NCBI GenBank assembly: GCA_017476665.1
Contig: JAFUZJ010000022.1
Location: forward strand, 1 to 59,742
Source of the DNA: Lachnospiraceae bacterium
GTDB lineage: Bacteria > Bacillota > Clostridia > Lachnospirales > Lachnospiraceae
DNA length: 59,742 bases
Reading direction: 5' to 3'
Part shown: positions 6,616 to 15,730 of the stretch, one piece after another
How the letters are laid out: each line of letters starts with the position of its first letter
How positions within the stretch are numbered: the first letter of the stretch is position 1
Translations under genes and position numbers: made by a program
The notes under the pieces: generated by a model
Told to the model about the DNA's origin: nothing
Database searches by the model: none
Seen by the model: the letters and a program-made list of their open reading frames with translations, nothing else

Positions 6616-9396
6616 GTGAGTATGGTAGTTGGTATTTTGGCACATGTGGATGCGGGTAAGACAACGTTGGCGGAATGTATGCTGCATTTGAGTGGGAAGC
6701 TGCGTCAGACCGGCAGGGTGGATCACGGGGATGCGTTTCTGGATCATTATGCATTGGAGCGGAAGCGTGGGATCACAATCTTTTCCAAGCAGGCACGGTT
6801 TACATGGAAAGATATGGAGATAACTCTGTTGGATACGCCGGGTCATGTGGATTTTGCTGCAGAGATGGAGCGGACGCTGGCAGTGCTTGATTGCGCCATA
6901 TTGGTGATAAACGGAACGGACGGAGTTCAGGCACACACAAGGACATTGTGGAAGCTTCTGGACTATTATGACGTTCCGGTTTTTGTGTTTGTGAATAAAA
7001 TGGATCAGCCGGGAAATGACCGGGTGCTGCTAATGGAGCAGTTGAAGCGCCAATTGAGCGGAAATTGTGTGTGCTTTTCTGCGGAGAATTCCGGGAAGGG
7101 TGTCTGTGAGGGAAGTGCCGCGTGGTTGGAGGAGGTTGCAACCTGTGAGGAGACGCTGATGAACCGGTATCTGGAAACCGGAGAACTGGGGGAGGAGCAG
7201 ATCGCGCAGGCAATTTGGGACAGGCAGGTTTTTCCGTGCTATTTCGGCGCAGCGCTGAAGGAAGAGGGGGTGGAGGCACTTCTTGACTCAATAGCGGTGT
7301 ATCGGAGGGCGTATCGGGCGGTCTGTCCGGCTGAGCAGGAGTATCCGGAGACGTTTGGTGCCAGGGTTTATCAGATCACCAGAGACAGCGCGGGAATGCG
7401 GCTCACGCACATTAAGGTTACGGGAGGAAAGCTGCGGGTAAAGCAGTTTTTGGATAACAAATTCAGTGCCCAGGGTGAGGATGAGGTGTTTTCGGAGAAA
7501 GCGGATCAGCTGCGGTTGTATAACGGGACAGAGTATGCGCTGGCGGAGGAAGTGAAGGCGGGCGAAATCTGTGCGGTGACCGGTCTGACAAAGACCTTTG
7601 TAGGACAGGGACTGGGATTTGAGACGGAGAATGAGAAACCGTTGTTAGAGCCGGTGTTGACATACCGGATCGAACTGCCGGAGGGCGAGGATGCAGTGCG
7701 GGTGCTCGGTTTGTTTCGGCAGCTGGAGGAGGAAGAACCGCTCCTGCACATTCTGTGGCAGGAGGCGACGAAGGAAATTCATGCGCAGATCATGGGAGAG
7801 GTGCAGATAGAGATTTTGCAGGAGTTGATCGCGGAACGGTTTGGGCTGGAGGTTACATTCGGCGAGGGAAGTATCGTTTATAAGGAGACACTGGCAAAGC
7901 CGGTGATCGGGGTCGGCCATTTTGAACCGCTCCGGCATTATGCGGAGGTGGAACTCCTGTTGGAGCCCGGGGAACCCGGCAGCGGCATGCAGTTTGCCAG
8001 TGTGTGCAGTGAGGATGGGTTGGATCGGAACTGGCAGCGGTTGATCCTGACCCATCTGGAGGAGCGGCCGCATGTCGGGGTGCTTACAGGAGCGCCGGTG
8101 ACGGATCTGCGGATCCTGTTGGTGGCGGGGAGAGCCCACGCCAAACATACCGAGGGCGGTGATTTCAGGCAGGCGACCTACCGGGCAGTCCGACAGGGCT
8201 TGCGCAGCGGGGAGTGTGTTTTGCTGGAGCCCATGTTTTCTTTTGTTCTGGAACTTCCCACAGAGTATCTGGGACGGGCCATGTCGGATGTGCAGCGGAT
8301 GTACGGCAGTTTTGAGACGCCGGTGACGGAGGGGGACCGGAGCATACTCAGGGGTCGGGCACCGGTGGCGACCATGCGGGACTATCAGCGGGAGGTGGCT
8401 GCGTATACCCATGGAACAGGCCACTTTGCCTGCACGCCGGACGGATATGCACCCTGTCACAACGCGGAGGAAGTGATCGCTCATCAGGGGTACGATCCCG
8501 AGGCGGATGTGGCAAACCCGACGGGATCGGTGTTTTGCGCTCACGGGGCAGGATTTATTGTGGATTGGGATCAGGTGCCGGAATATGCCCATGTGGAGGT
8601 CCCGGCAGATATTAAGGCGCTTGTGGAACAGGCAGGGCGTGAGGAGCAGGGGAAGCAGGGATCGGTGGACGGATCAGGAGAGCAGAGGGAATCTGCAGGG
8701 CGATGCGGAGGACATGCGCAGGGCGGCACGGAGCACTATATCACCCAGGAGGAGATCGAGCAGATTTTCGCGCAGACCTACGGCAAAAGGGAGAAGGATG
8801 CAAGACACCGCAGGCGGTATCATGTGACAAGGCGGGACAGCAGAATGGGGGCTGCGGGTGGTCAGGCTGGCGGATATGGCGATGGTTCGGGCAACTCAAG
8901 CAGATTGAGCAGTAGTGCAAAATCAGGAGCGGCGAAGAAGTCCTGTCTGTTGGTAGACGGCTATAATATCATTTTTGCGTGGGACGAGCTGCGGGCGCTC
9001 TCGGAAGTCAATATTGACAGTGCCAGGGACAGGCTGATGGATATTCTGAGTAATTATCAGGGAACACTGGGAGGAGAACTGATTTTGGTGTTTGACGCCT
9101 ACAAGGGAAAAGGCAATCCGGGCAGTACCCTGAAGTATCACAATATCTATGTGGTTTATACCAGAGAAGCAGAGACGGCGGATCAATATATTGAGAAGAC
9201 AGTGCATGAGATGGCGGATCAATATCAGATCACGGTGGCAACGTCAGATCGTTTGGAGCAGATGATCATTTGGGGCGATGGCGCGATGCGGATGTCGGCA
9301 AGGGGCTTGTATGAGGCGGTTGAGAATGCTGCAAAAGAGCTGCGGGAAAACTATACGGAGCAGGACAGCAGGATTGCGTTCAGACCTTTTTTGTGA
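6616..9396 (+). CDS. TetM/EF-G-like ribosomal GTPase fused to a YacP/Rae1-type NYN nuclease domain
   Basis: The 926-residue protein starts with a translational GTPase domain: G1 AHVDAGKT, G2 RGIT, G3 DTPGH, G4 NKMD and a G5-like SAEN, followed by EF-G domain II-V-type sequence resembling TetM/TetW ribosome protection proteins. A low-complexity linker (about 650-770) leads to a C-terminal NYN/PIN-like domain (about 774-926) with LLVDGYN, SARDRL, LVFDAYK and ETADQYI, including the acidic residues expected for metal-dependent RNA cleavage. In Bacillus subtilis, Rae1 (YacP) is known to cut mRNA in the ribosomal A site. GTG 6616 is chosen because AAAGGAG (6602-6608) lies seven bases upstream; ATG 6622 is the alternative. 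A true tetracycline-resistance role is not shown; ribosome-associated mRNA quality control is a reasonable alternative. Confidence 0.88.
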   Translation: MSMVVGILAHVDAGKTTLAECMLHLSGKLRQTGRVDHGDAFLDHYALERKRGITIFSKQARFTWKDMEITLLDTPGHVDFAAEMERTLAVLDCAILVINGTDGVQAHTRTLWKLLDYYDVPVFVFVNKMDQPGNDRVLLMEQLKRQLSGNCVCFSAENSGKGVCEGSAAWLEEVATCEETLMNRYLETGELGEEQIAQAIWDRQVFPCYFGAALKEEGVEALLDSIAVYRRAYRAVCPAEQEYPETFGARVYQITRDSAGMRLTHIKVTGGKLRVKQFLDNKFSAQGEDEVFSEKADQLRLYNGTEYALAEEVKAGEICAVTGLTKTFVGQGLGFETENEKPLLEPVLTYRIELPEGEDAVRVLGLFRQLEEEEPLLHILWQEATKEIHAQIMGEVQIEILQELIAERFGLEVTFGEGSIVYKETLAKPVIGVGHFEPLRHYAEVELLLEPGEPGSGMQFASVCSEDGLDRNWQRLILTHLEERPHVGVLTGAPVTDLRILLVAGRAHAKHTEGGDFRQATYRAVRQGLRSGECVLLEPMFSFVLELPTEYLGRAMSDVQRMYGSFETPVTEGDRSILRGRAPVATMRDYQREVAAYTHGTGHFACTPDGYAPCHNAEEVIAHQGYDPEADVANPTGSVFCAHGAGFIVDWDQVPEYAHVEVPADIKALVEQAGREEQGKQGSVDGSGEQRESAGRCGGHAQGGTEHYITQEEIEQIFAQTYGKREKDARHRRRYHVTRRDSRMGAAGGQAGGYGDGSGNSSRLSSSAKSGAAKKSCLLVDGYNIIFAWDELRALSEVNIDSARDRLMDILSNYQGTLGGELILVFDAYKGKGNPGSTLKYHNIYVVYTREAETADQYIEKTVHEMADQYQITVATSDRLEQMIIWGDGAMRMSARGLYEAVENAAKELRENYTEQDSRIAFRPFL

Positions 9397-9423
9397 TAAG
9401 ATACCCACTGGGAGAAATTTTTC

Positions 9424-11859
9424 ATGAGAGATCAAATTATCGGGTATATGAAGAAGCATAAGATCAGGCTGGCTGCGGGATGTCTTCTGCTGTTGGTGGA
9501 GTTTGGCTTGTTTTTTGGAAGCGGCGTGATGCTGGAGGATCAGACGCATTTCCATTCGGGAGAAGGCGCAAGGGGAGTTGCTTTTTCGGACACGGTTTTC
9601 ATACGTCAGGAGTTTGTACCGGGATATGACCATATGCATGAAATCAGTATTTTATTGGATATGGGAACAGAACGTGATGATGGGATAGTTCATGTGGAGA
9701 TTCTGGCTAATGGGGAGGAGAAAGTATATCAGGTCAGTCTGCCATTCTCGGACATGGAGGACATGGCGTTTACCGATCTGGAGATTCCATCCGCACTATC
9801 AGGCGGAAAAACGTATTATCTGGATATCTGGTGCGAGCCGTCTTCCCTTGGAGAGTATCCGGAGATTATGGTGGGAGATACAAAACAGTTTCTGCCTGAA
9901 AACCGGAAACTGCAATCTGTTTCTTTGACACAAGACGTGCAGAAGGATGTAGCTGATAATGAGATCGGAAGCGATCAACTGATCATGCGCTATCAGTATA
10001 CGGATGTGATGCCTGCAAAAAAAGCGGTAAAGATAGTGATACTTTGTCTGTTTACTGCATTGGCTGTTGGGGTTGGAATACCGCACGATCGGAAGATACG
10101 ACAGATTGCAGGTTGCCTGCTGTTGATATTGATGCCCCTGCTTCTGGGCAGATGGCTGGAATTATTGAATTACAAGGAAGTTTTTTACCGTCCTATGGCG
10201 ATGGCGTGGAACATTTTTCTGATGTATTTGATAGAGTTGTTGTTCCTGCTTGTAACATATTCACCGGGTATTACAGTCATATTGTCCGGACTGCTGTTGA
10301 CAGGATTATATTCTGCCAACTATTTTGTGTATTATTATCGGGGTACCCCGCTGCGAATTGCGGAATTCACCGCTGTTAAGACTGCCAAAAATGTGATAGG
10401 CGGATTTCAGTTTGTGCCCAATGATCGTTTGGCATTCGCCTGGGGAATGTCGCTTTTGTTTCTTATTATGGCGGTCCAGACGGGAGTCGGACGAAAAACG
10501 CGTATGCATAAAATGAGTTTCCGTGTATTGGTGCGCCTGGGAAGCGTGCTTCTGGCAGCTGTGCTTGGCTGGGGATGCCTGTGGATGGTAGGAGAAACGC
10601 CTATACTGAGCAAAACCGGTCTGATAGGACGGGATGAGATGTCTGCCGTGAACAGACAGGCAATTTATGAGATCAATGGTTATCTTGTAGGGCTGATCAC
10701 AGATTATCAGAGTTCCGGTTTCTCCAAGCCGGATGAGTATTCACAAGAGGCTGTAGCTCATATTTTTTCAAACTATTCTGCCGGACAGGCGCTGACACAA
10801 GAGGAGCAGGAAGCGTTGCCGCATATTTTCTTTATCATGAATGAAAGTCTGGCGGATCTGAGGGTATATGGCGAGTTAAATTTGAATCAGGAGTATCTGC
10901 CCTTTTTGAGTTCTATGCGCGAAAATACAATACGGGGTTATACGAATGTATCGGTATTCGGGGGCGGTACGGCGAATTCAGAATTCGAAGCGTTGACAGG
11001 ATGTACGATGGCGTTCTTTGATAGCAGTATGTATCCCTATCAACAGATGATAAATGGTCCGCTCGATTCTGTGGTGACCTGTGCAAAGAAATCCGGGTAC
11101 ACAACGTATTCCATGCATCCCGCGCCAAGGACCAATTGGAACAGGGCTGTGGTATACGGCTATTTGGGGTTTGACGATTTCCTGTGGGATACGGATTTTC
11201 CCGATGCAGAGGAATATTATGATAAGATATCCGATCAGGCCACTTATGATAAGATCATTTCGCTGTACGAGAACAGACAAGAGAAAGAGAAATTGTTTGT
11301 TTTTGATATTACACTGCAGAACCATGGGGGATATAGCGGCCATAACGAGCCATATGAGGTCAATGAATTGAACCTGAAAAACGGTCAGATGGATGAATAT
11401 CTTTCTCTGGCGAAGATATCGGATGAGGCTTTTGAAAATCTTGTGACGTACTTTGCGGATCAGGACGAAAAAGTCCTTATCTGCATGTTTGGAGATCATC
11501 ATCCTTTTGTGACAAGTATTTTGACACCATATGCATCGAATACGGAAAGCGAGAACATGATGAATATGTATAAGACTCCGTTTGTCATATGGGCAAATTA
11601 TGACATGGAGGAAGCAGAGGGATTGGACATTAGCGCCAATTATCTGGGAGGAATGTTGTTGGAACAGGCAGGGATTCCTCTTTCCCCCTGGTTTGCATTT
11701 CTGAGGGAGCTGAGAAGAAGTTATCCAATTATCACTGCAATTGGATGTGTGGATGACAGGGGGGATTATTTGTACAGTGATGATGTTGCTTTTGAAGAAT
11801 ATCGTATTTGGGAATATGATCATATGCAGGGTGAGAAAGGCTATCAATGGGTATATTAG
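9424..11859 (+). CDS. LtaS-like sulfatase-fold phosphoglycerol transferase, membrane-bound
   Basis: The 811-residue protein has an N-terminal membrane span (about 15-31), a presumed outside domain of about 170 residues, then a block of five or six membrane spans (about 207-390) and a C-terminal sulfatase-fold domain. That domain shows IMNESLADL (metal site), GGGTANSEFEALTG (the Thr matches the catalytic Thr of LtaS), and GDHHPF (metal-binding His residues). LtaS-type enzymes move glycerol phosphate from phosphatidylglycerol to a surface polymer. The long extracellular insert between the first and second spans differs from classic LtaS. It begins a string of closely spaced envelope genes, 12 bases before the MraY-like gene. 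A different alkaline-phosphatase-fold head-group transferase is possible. Confidence 0.85.
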   Translation: MRDQIIGYMKKHKIRLAAGCLLLLVEFGLFFGSGVMLEDQTHFHSGEGARGVAFSDTVFIRQEFVPGYDHMHEISILLDMGTERDDGIVHVEILANGEEKVYQVSLPFSDMEDMAFTDLEIPSALSGGKTYYLDIWCEPSSLGEYPEIMVGDTKQFLPENRKLQSVSLTQDVQKDVADNEIGSDQLIMRYQYTDVMPAKKAVKIVILCLFTALAVGVGIPHDRKIRQIAGCLLLILMPLLLGRWLELLNYKEVFYRPMAMAWNIFLMYLIELLFLLVTYSPGITVILSGLLLTGLYSANYFVYYYRGTPLRIAEFTAVKTAKNVIGGFQFVPNDRLAFAWGMSLLFLIMAVQTGVGRKTRMHKMSFRVLVRLGSVLLAAVLGWGCLWMVGETPILSKTGLIGRDEMSAVNRQAIYEINGYLVGLITDYQSSGFSKPDEYSQEAVAHIFSNYSAGQALTQEEQEALPHIFFIMNESLADLRVYGELNLNQEYLPFLSSMRENTIRGYTNVSVFGGGTANSEFEALTGCTMAFFDSSMYPYQQMINGPLDSVVTCAKKSGYTTYSMHPAPRTNWNRAVVYGYLGFDDFLWDTDFPDAEEYYDKISDQATYDKIISLYENRQEKEKLFVFDITLQNHGGYSGHNEPYEVNELNLKNGQMDEYLSLAKISDEAFENLVTYFADQDEKVLICMFGDHHPFVTSILTPYASNTESENMMNMYKTPFVIWANYDMEEAEGLDISANYLGGMLLEQAGIPLSPWFAFLRELRRSYPIITAIGCVDDRGDYLYSDDVAFEEYRIWEYDHMQGEKGYQWVY

Positions 11860-11871
11860 AAGGAGTAGAGT

Positions 11872-12834
11872 ATGATTGATTATTTTTTTGATCCGGAACG
11901 CAGTATTTTGGCATTTGCAGGTATTTTGGCTGCATTTGCACTTACGGTGATCATGACAGGAAAATTAAGTCCTTACCTGCCAAAGGATGGCGGCAGGGAG
12001 TTTGCCCATGATGGTAAACTGTCCGCCGGGAAGCCCAGGGGTGCCGGGATCATATTTGTACTGGTATTTGTAGCGTCGGTGCTTTTGTTTGTGCCGTTAC
12101 AGGTGGAACTGGTCGTTTATCTGGTGCTGATCGTGCTGTGTATGTTGACGGGTTTTTTTGATGATGCAGCTGAGAAGCCTTGGGGAGAATACAGAAAGGG
12201 TTTGTTGGATCTGGGTATTGCAGTGATGACGGCGGTAAATTTCCTTCAGCATAATCCCAGCGAGGTGGAACTGGCTTTTTTTCGTGTGAAATTTGAATTG
12301 AATCCGGTAGTATTTGCAATCTTTGCGGTAATATTGGTCTGGACATCTGTGAATGTGACAAACTGCGCGGACGGTGTGGACGGGCTGTCGGGGACGTTAG
12401 CGATCATCACGCTGGTGACAATCTACTATATTGACCGGATGAAAGAACGGCCGGACAACTTCTCGTTTCCGATCCTGTTGTTTGCCGCATGCCTTCTGGG
12501 CTATCTGTGGTATAACGCTACGCCCAGCAAGCTGATGATGGGAGATGCAGGCAGTCGTGCCATGGGCTTGATGATTGCGATCGCCATTCTGAAGACAGGG
12601 TGCCCGTTCCTCTATATTCCGGTGGCATTGGTGCTGATCCTGGATGGTGGCTTAGGTTTGTTAAAAGTGTTTTTACTACGGTTTTTGAAGATCCATATTT
12701 TTAAAAATACCAGGATGCCGCTGCACGATCATGTGCGGAAGGTGTTGGGATGGTCCAATACGCAGACGGTTTACCGTTTTGCGATCATTCAGATTGTGCT
12801 GTCCGCAGCGGTGATCTATGGGATGCAGATATAG
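11872..12834 (+). CDS. MraY/WecA-like polyprenyl-phosphate sugar-1-phosphate transferase
   Basis: The 320-residue protein is almost entirely hydrophobic with about ten spans. It carries the family's cytoplasmic signatures: FFDD (near 101), NCADGVDGLSG (near 165), MGDAGSRAMG (near 225) and a His-containing MPLHDHVRK loop near 285. These fit MraY-type enzymes that load UDP-MurNAc-pentapeptide, or another UDP-sugar, onto undecaprenyl phosphate. It is not next to other mur/fts genes, so it could be a second MraY-like copy serving another polymer; the motifs alone do not decide the donor. GGAGTAGAGT precedes the start. Confidence 0.82.
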   Translation: MIDYFFDPERSILAFAGILAAFALTVIMTGKLSPYLPKDGGREFAHDGKLSAGKPRGAGIIFVLVFVASVLLFVPLQVELVVYLVLIVLCMLTGFFDDAAEKPWGEYRKGLLDLGIAVMTAVNFLQHNPSEVELAFFRVKFELNPVVFAIFAVILVWTSVNVTNCADGVDGLSGTLAIITLVTIYYIDRMKERPDNFSFPILLFAACLLGYLWYNATPSKLMMGDAGSRAMGLMIAIAILKTGCPFLYIPVALVLILDGGLGLLKVFLLRFLKIHIFKNTRMPLHDHVRKVLGWSNTQTVYRFAIIQIVLSAAVIYGMQI

Positions 12835-12848
12835 AGAGGTGAAAGATT

Positions 12849-13349
12849 ATGTATGATGAGTTGACTCCCAGTGATATCAAGAAGATGGAGGAAGAGATAG
12901 AGTACCGGAAACTGGTGGTGCGTCCGAAAGCGTTGGAGGATGTGAAAGAGACCAGGGCGCATGGGGATCTGAGCGAGAATTTTGAGTACCATGCGGCAAA
13001 GAAGTACAAGAATCAGAATGAGAGCCGGATCCGGTATCTGGAGCGGATGATCAGGACGGCGAAGGTGATCTCGGAGGATTCCGCTGAGGATGAGGTTGGC
13101 ATCAACAATACGGTAAAAGTGGTTTTTCTGGACGACGGCAGCGAGGAGACTTACAAGATCGTGACGACTGTGCGGGGGAATTCCCTGGCAGGACTGATCA
13201 GCAATGAATCCCCGTTGGGCAAGGCGCTTCTGGGCAAAAAGGTCGGCGACGTGGCGCATGTGCAGGTGAACGATACGGTGGGGTATGACGTGCGTATCGT
13301 GAGTTTTGAGAATACGGAAGATGACGGAGATAAGATCAGGAGTTTTTAG
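12849..13349 (+). CDS. greA: Transcription elongation factor GreA
   Basis: The 166-residue protein has the GreA layout: an N-terminal antiparallel coiled coil (about 8-75) carrying the conserved acidic tip R-A-x-GDLSEN, then a C-terminal FKBP-like domain with SPLGKALLGKKVGD. GreA enters the RNA polymerase secondary channel and stimulates cleavage of backtracked transcripts. Length and motifs are normal for the family. It lies 14 bases after the MraY-like gene and 17 before the HAD-CPBP gene, so it is probably co-transcribed with envelope genes. Confidence 0.93.
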   Translation: MYDELTPSDIKKMEEEIEYRKLVVRPKALEDVKETRAHGDLSENFEYHAAKKYKNQNESRIRYLERMIRTAKVISEDSAEDEVGINNTVKVVFLDDGSEETYKIVTTVRGNSLAGLISNESPLGKALLGKKVGDVAHVQVNDTVGYDVRIVSFENTEDDGDKIRSF

Positions 13350-13366
13350 GGATCAGAGGAGTTTTT

Positions 13367-14905
13367 ATGAAGAAATATCTTTTGTTTGATCTGGATGGCA
13401 CGCTGACGGATCCGAAGGTCGGCATTACAACTTGTGTGCAGTATGCACTGGCATCTTTTGGCATCGAGGAGCCTGACCTGGACAAACTGACTCCGTTTAT
13501 CGGACCGCCCCTTCGTGACAGTTTTATGCGGTTTTATGATTTTGATGAGGAGCAGGCCAAGAAAGCGGTTGCAAAGTACAGAGAACGCTTTCAGGATGTG
13601 GGCATATTTGAAAATGAGGTGTATGAGGGGATTCCACATATGCTGCGGACACTGCAGTCCAAAGGGCTTTATCTGGCGGTGGCGTCTTCCAAGCCGCAGG
13701 TATATGTGGAGCGCATTTTGGAGCATTTTGACCTGAAAAAATACTTTAAGGTGATCGTGGGCAGCGAGTTGGACGGAACCAGAGAGAGTAAGGATGAGGT
13801 GGTGCAGGAAGCGCTGAACCGCCTTTTTGCGTATAAACCGATCCAACGGGATCAGGTGTATATGATCGGTGACAGATGCTTTGACATTGAAGGCGCGAAG
13901 GCGCAGAAGGTGGAAAGTGTAGGGGTCACTTACGGTTTCGGAGACATGGAAGAGTTGAAGGCTGCCAAGGCGGATTATATTGTGCGCAGTGTGGCGGAAC
14001 TGGAGAAGTTTCTGCTGCGCGGCGTGGAGGAGGAAAGGCAGGCAGAGACGAAGAAAAAGGGTTTGACCCTGGGCAATATGTGGGTAATGCTTTTTTCTTT
14101 CCTGATCTTTATGGGCGTGCGCAGCGTGGTCATGTATGCGGTGGAACTGCTCTGTGTACAGATGTGGAATTGGAATCTGCCGGAATGGCTGGATCGTTTT
14201 TTGTTTGCGCGGGATGCGGCGCTGGCGGACGGCGCACAGTTTGCATTTACGGGAAACCAGAGCGTGCTTCGGTCGGCGCTGGGATTTGTGGGTGGGGCGT
14301 TAGCCGTCAGAAAGGATGCGGTGGAGCTGATCCGGGAGACGGCAGAGGATACGAAGCTTGCGCATCTGCGGAAAGAAGAGAGGGTGAATTATCTGCTTCT
14401 GGCGGGCGCCGTGGTCGGCGCGGCTGTGGGGTTGAATCTGTTGTTAGACCTGATGGGATTGGTGGATAAGTCTGAGGCCTATCAGGCGGTGAGAGCGGAT
14501 CAGTATTCTGCGAATTTCTTTCTGGGTTTACTTGCCTTCGGGATCTTATCTCCTACGGCGGAGGAATTATTATTCCGTGGGATCCTTCACAATTATCTGC
14601 GGAAATTTTATCCGGTGCGGCTGACGTTGTTGGTATCGTCGGCGCTGTTTGGGCTGTATCATATGAATTTTGTACAGGGAATGTATGGCTTTTTGATGGG
14701 CTGCCTGATCGCGTACGGGTATGAATTTTTCGGAGATTTTAGAGTGGCATTGGCGGCGCATGCAGGGGCGAATATTCTGGTGTATTGTTTGTCCTATACG
14801 GCTTTAGCGGGTACGGCGTTTGTGAGCTGGCCGGTGTGTCTGCTCTTTGGGGCGTTGGCGGTGGTCTGCCTGCGGATTCTGAGTAAGAAGAAAGATGTGT
14901 TATAA
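13367..14905 (+). CDS. HAD phosphatase fused to a CPBP-type intramembrane protease
   Basis: Residues 1-220 are a HAD hydrolase of the phosphoglycolate phosphatase type: DLDGTLTD (nucleophile Asp), ASSKP, a later Lys and IGDRCFDIEGA. Residues 235-512 are polytopic and carry CPBP/Rce1-like motifs EELLFRG (the EExxxR motif), FGLYHMN and HAGAN, which form the presumed metal site in the membrane. No stop or shift separates the halves. HAD and CPBP proteins are normally separate, so this is an unusual fusion; what links a soluble phosphatase to an intramembrane protease is unknown. It lies within the envelope gene string, three bases before the GT2 gene. Confidence 0.85.
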   Translation: MKKYLLFDLDGTLTDPKVGITTCVQYALASFGIEEPDLDKLTPFIGPPLRDSFMRFYDFDEEQAKKAVAKYRERFQDVGIFENEVYEGIPHMLRTLQSKGLYLAVASSKPQVYVERILEHFDLKKYFKVIVGSELDGTRESKDEVVQEALNRLFAYKPIQRDQVYMIGDRCFDIEGAKAQKVESVGVTYGFGDMEELKAAKADYIVRSVAELEKFLLRGVEEERQAETKKKGLTLGNMWVMLFSFLIFMGVRSVVMYAVELLCVQMWNWNLPEWLDRFLFARDAALADGAQFAFTGNQSVLRSALGFVGGALAVRKDAVELIRETAEDTKLAHLRKEERVNYLLLAGAVVGAAVGLNLLLDLMGLVDKSEAYQAVRADQYSANFFLGLLAFGILSPTAEELLFRGILHNYLRKFYPVRLTLLVSSALFGLYHMNFVQGMYGFLMGCLIAYGYEFFGDFRVALAAHAGANILVYCLSYTALAGTAFVSWPVCLLFGALAVVCLRILSKKKDVL

Positions 14906-14908
14906 TTT

Positions 14909-15727
14909 ATGCGCTTTTCAATCATTGTAGTGACCCTGAATGCAGGGGAAAAACTGAAGGAAACGGTGCAGAGTGTGCTGGCACAGCAATTCACGGATTA
15001 CGAGATCGTAGTGAAAGATGGCGGGAGTACAGACGGTTCCGTGGAGAAGCTGCCGCAGGATGCGCGGCTCCGGATATATGTCAGGAAGGACAAGGGCATA
15101 TATGATGCCATGAATCAGGCAGTGGAGTTTGCGAAGGGGCAGTATGTGCTGTTTTTGAATTGCGGGGATCTTTTCTATGATCAGACAGTGTTGACACGGG
15201 CAGATGCGGCGCTTGCAGCGGCGGAGGCTTCTATGGCTTCAGCGGGTACGGCCGGGTCAGGGCGTCCTCTGGTGCTTTACGGAGACACTTACGGTGCCAA
15301 GAATCAGGTGCTGATCGCGGCGCCCAGAACGATCACCGGCGGGATCTGTTACCGCAATATTCCCTGTCATCAATCCTGTTTTTATGCGGCGGAACTCTGC
15401 AAAAAGAAGCCGTACGATCTGCAATTCCGTATTCGGGCGGATTATGACCATTTTTTGTGGTGCTATTATCGGGCGAAAGCGAACATGATCTATATGGGCG
15501 GCGTGGTGGCGTCTTATGAAGGCGGCGGCTATTCGGAGAATCAGGCAAACCGGAAGCGGGATAAGGCGGAACATAAGATGATCACAGAGCGTTATATGGC
15601 GCGTGGGGAGCTGATAAAATACAGGCTGTTGCTGTTGCTGTCGTTTGCGCCGCTTCGCAGTATGCTGGCGGAAAATCGATTGACTTCCGGGCTGTATCAC
15701 CGATTGAAAGAGCTGGTGCGGAGGTAG
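14909..15727 (+). CDS. Family 2 glycosyltransferase
   Basis: The 272-residue protein has the GT-A fold signatures of GT2: FSIIVVTLNAG at the N-terminus, VVKDGGSTDGS near residue 35, DKGIYDAMNQ near 70 and LNCGD near 90 as the DxD-like metal site. A short Ala/Ser/Gly-rich insert lies near 100-115. No membrane spans are obvious, so it is probably cytoplasmic and modifies a lipid-linked glycan. The start is three bases after the previous stop with a weak ribosome binding site, which suggests translational coupling. Confidence 0.87.
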   Translation: MRFSIIVVTLNAGEKLKETVQSVLAQQFTDYEIVVKDGGSTDGSVEKLPQDARLRIYVRKDKGIYDAMNQAVEFAKGQYVLFLNCGDLFYDQTVLTRADAALAAAEASMASAGTAGSGRPLVLYGDTYGAKNQVLIAAPRTITGGICYRNIPCHQSCFYAAELCKKKPYDLQFRIRADYDHFLWCYYRAKANMIYMGGVVASYEGGGYSENQANRKRDKAEHKMITERYMARGELIKYRLLLLLSFAPLRSMLAENRLTSGLYHRLKELVRR

Positions 15728-15730
15728 GAT

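Noticed and set aside
6616-9396. Calling this gene a tetracycline resistance determinant
   Set aside because: The GTPase part resembles TetM-type proteins, but the NYN fusion and chromosomal setting point to a housekeeping or quality-control factor; resistance cannot be claimed from sequence.
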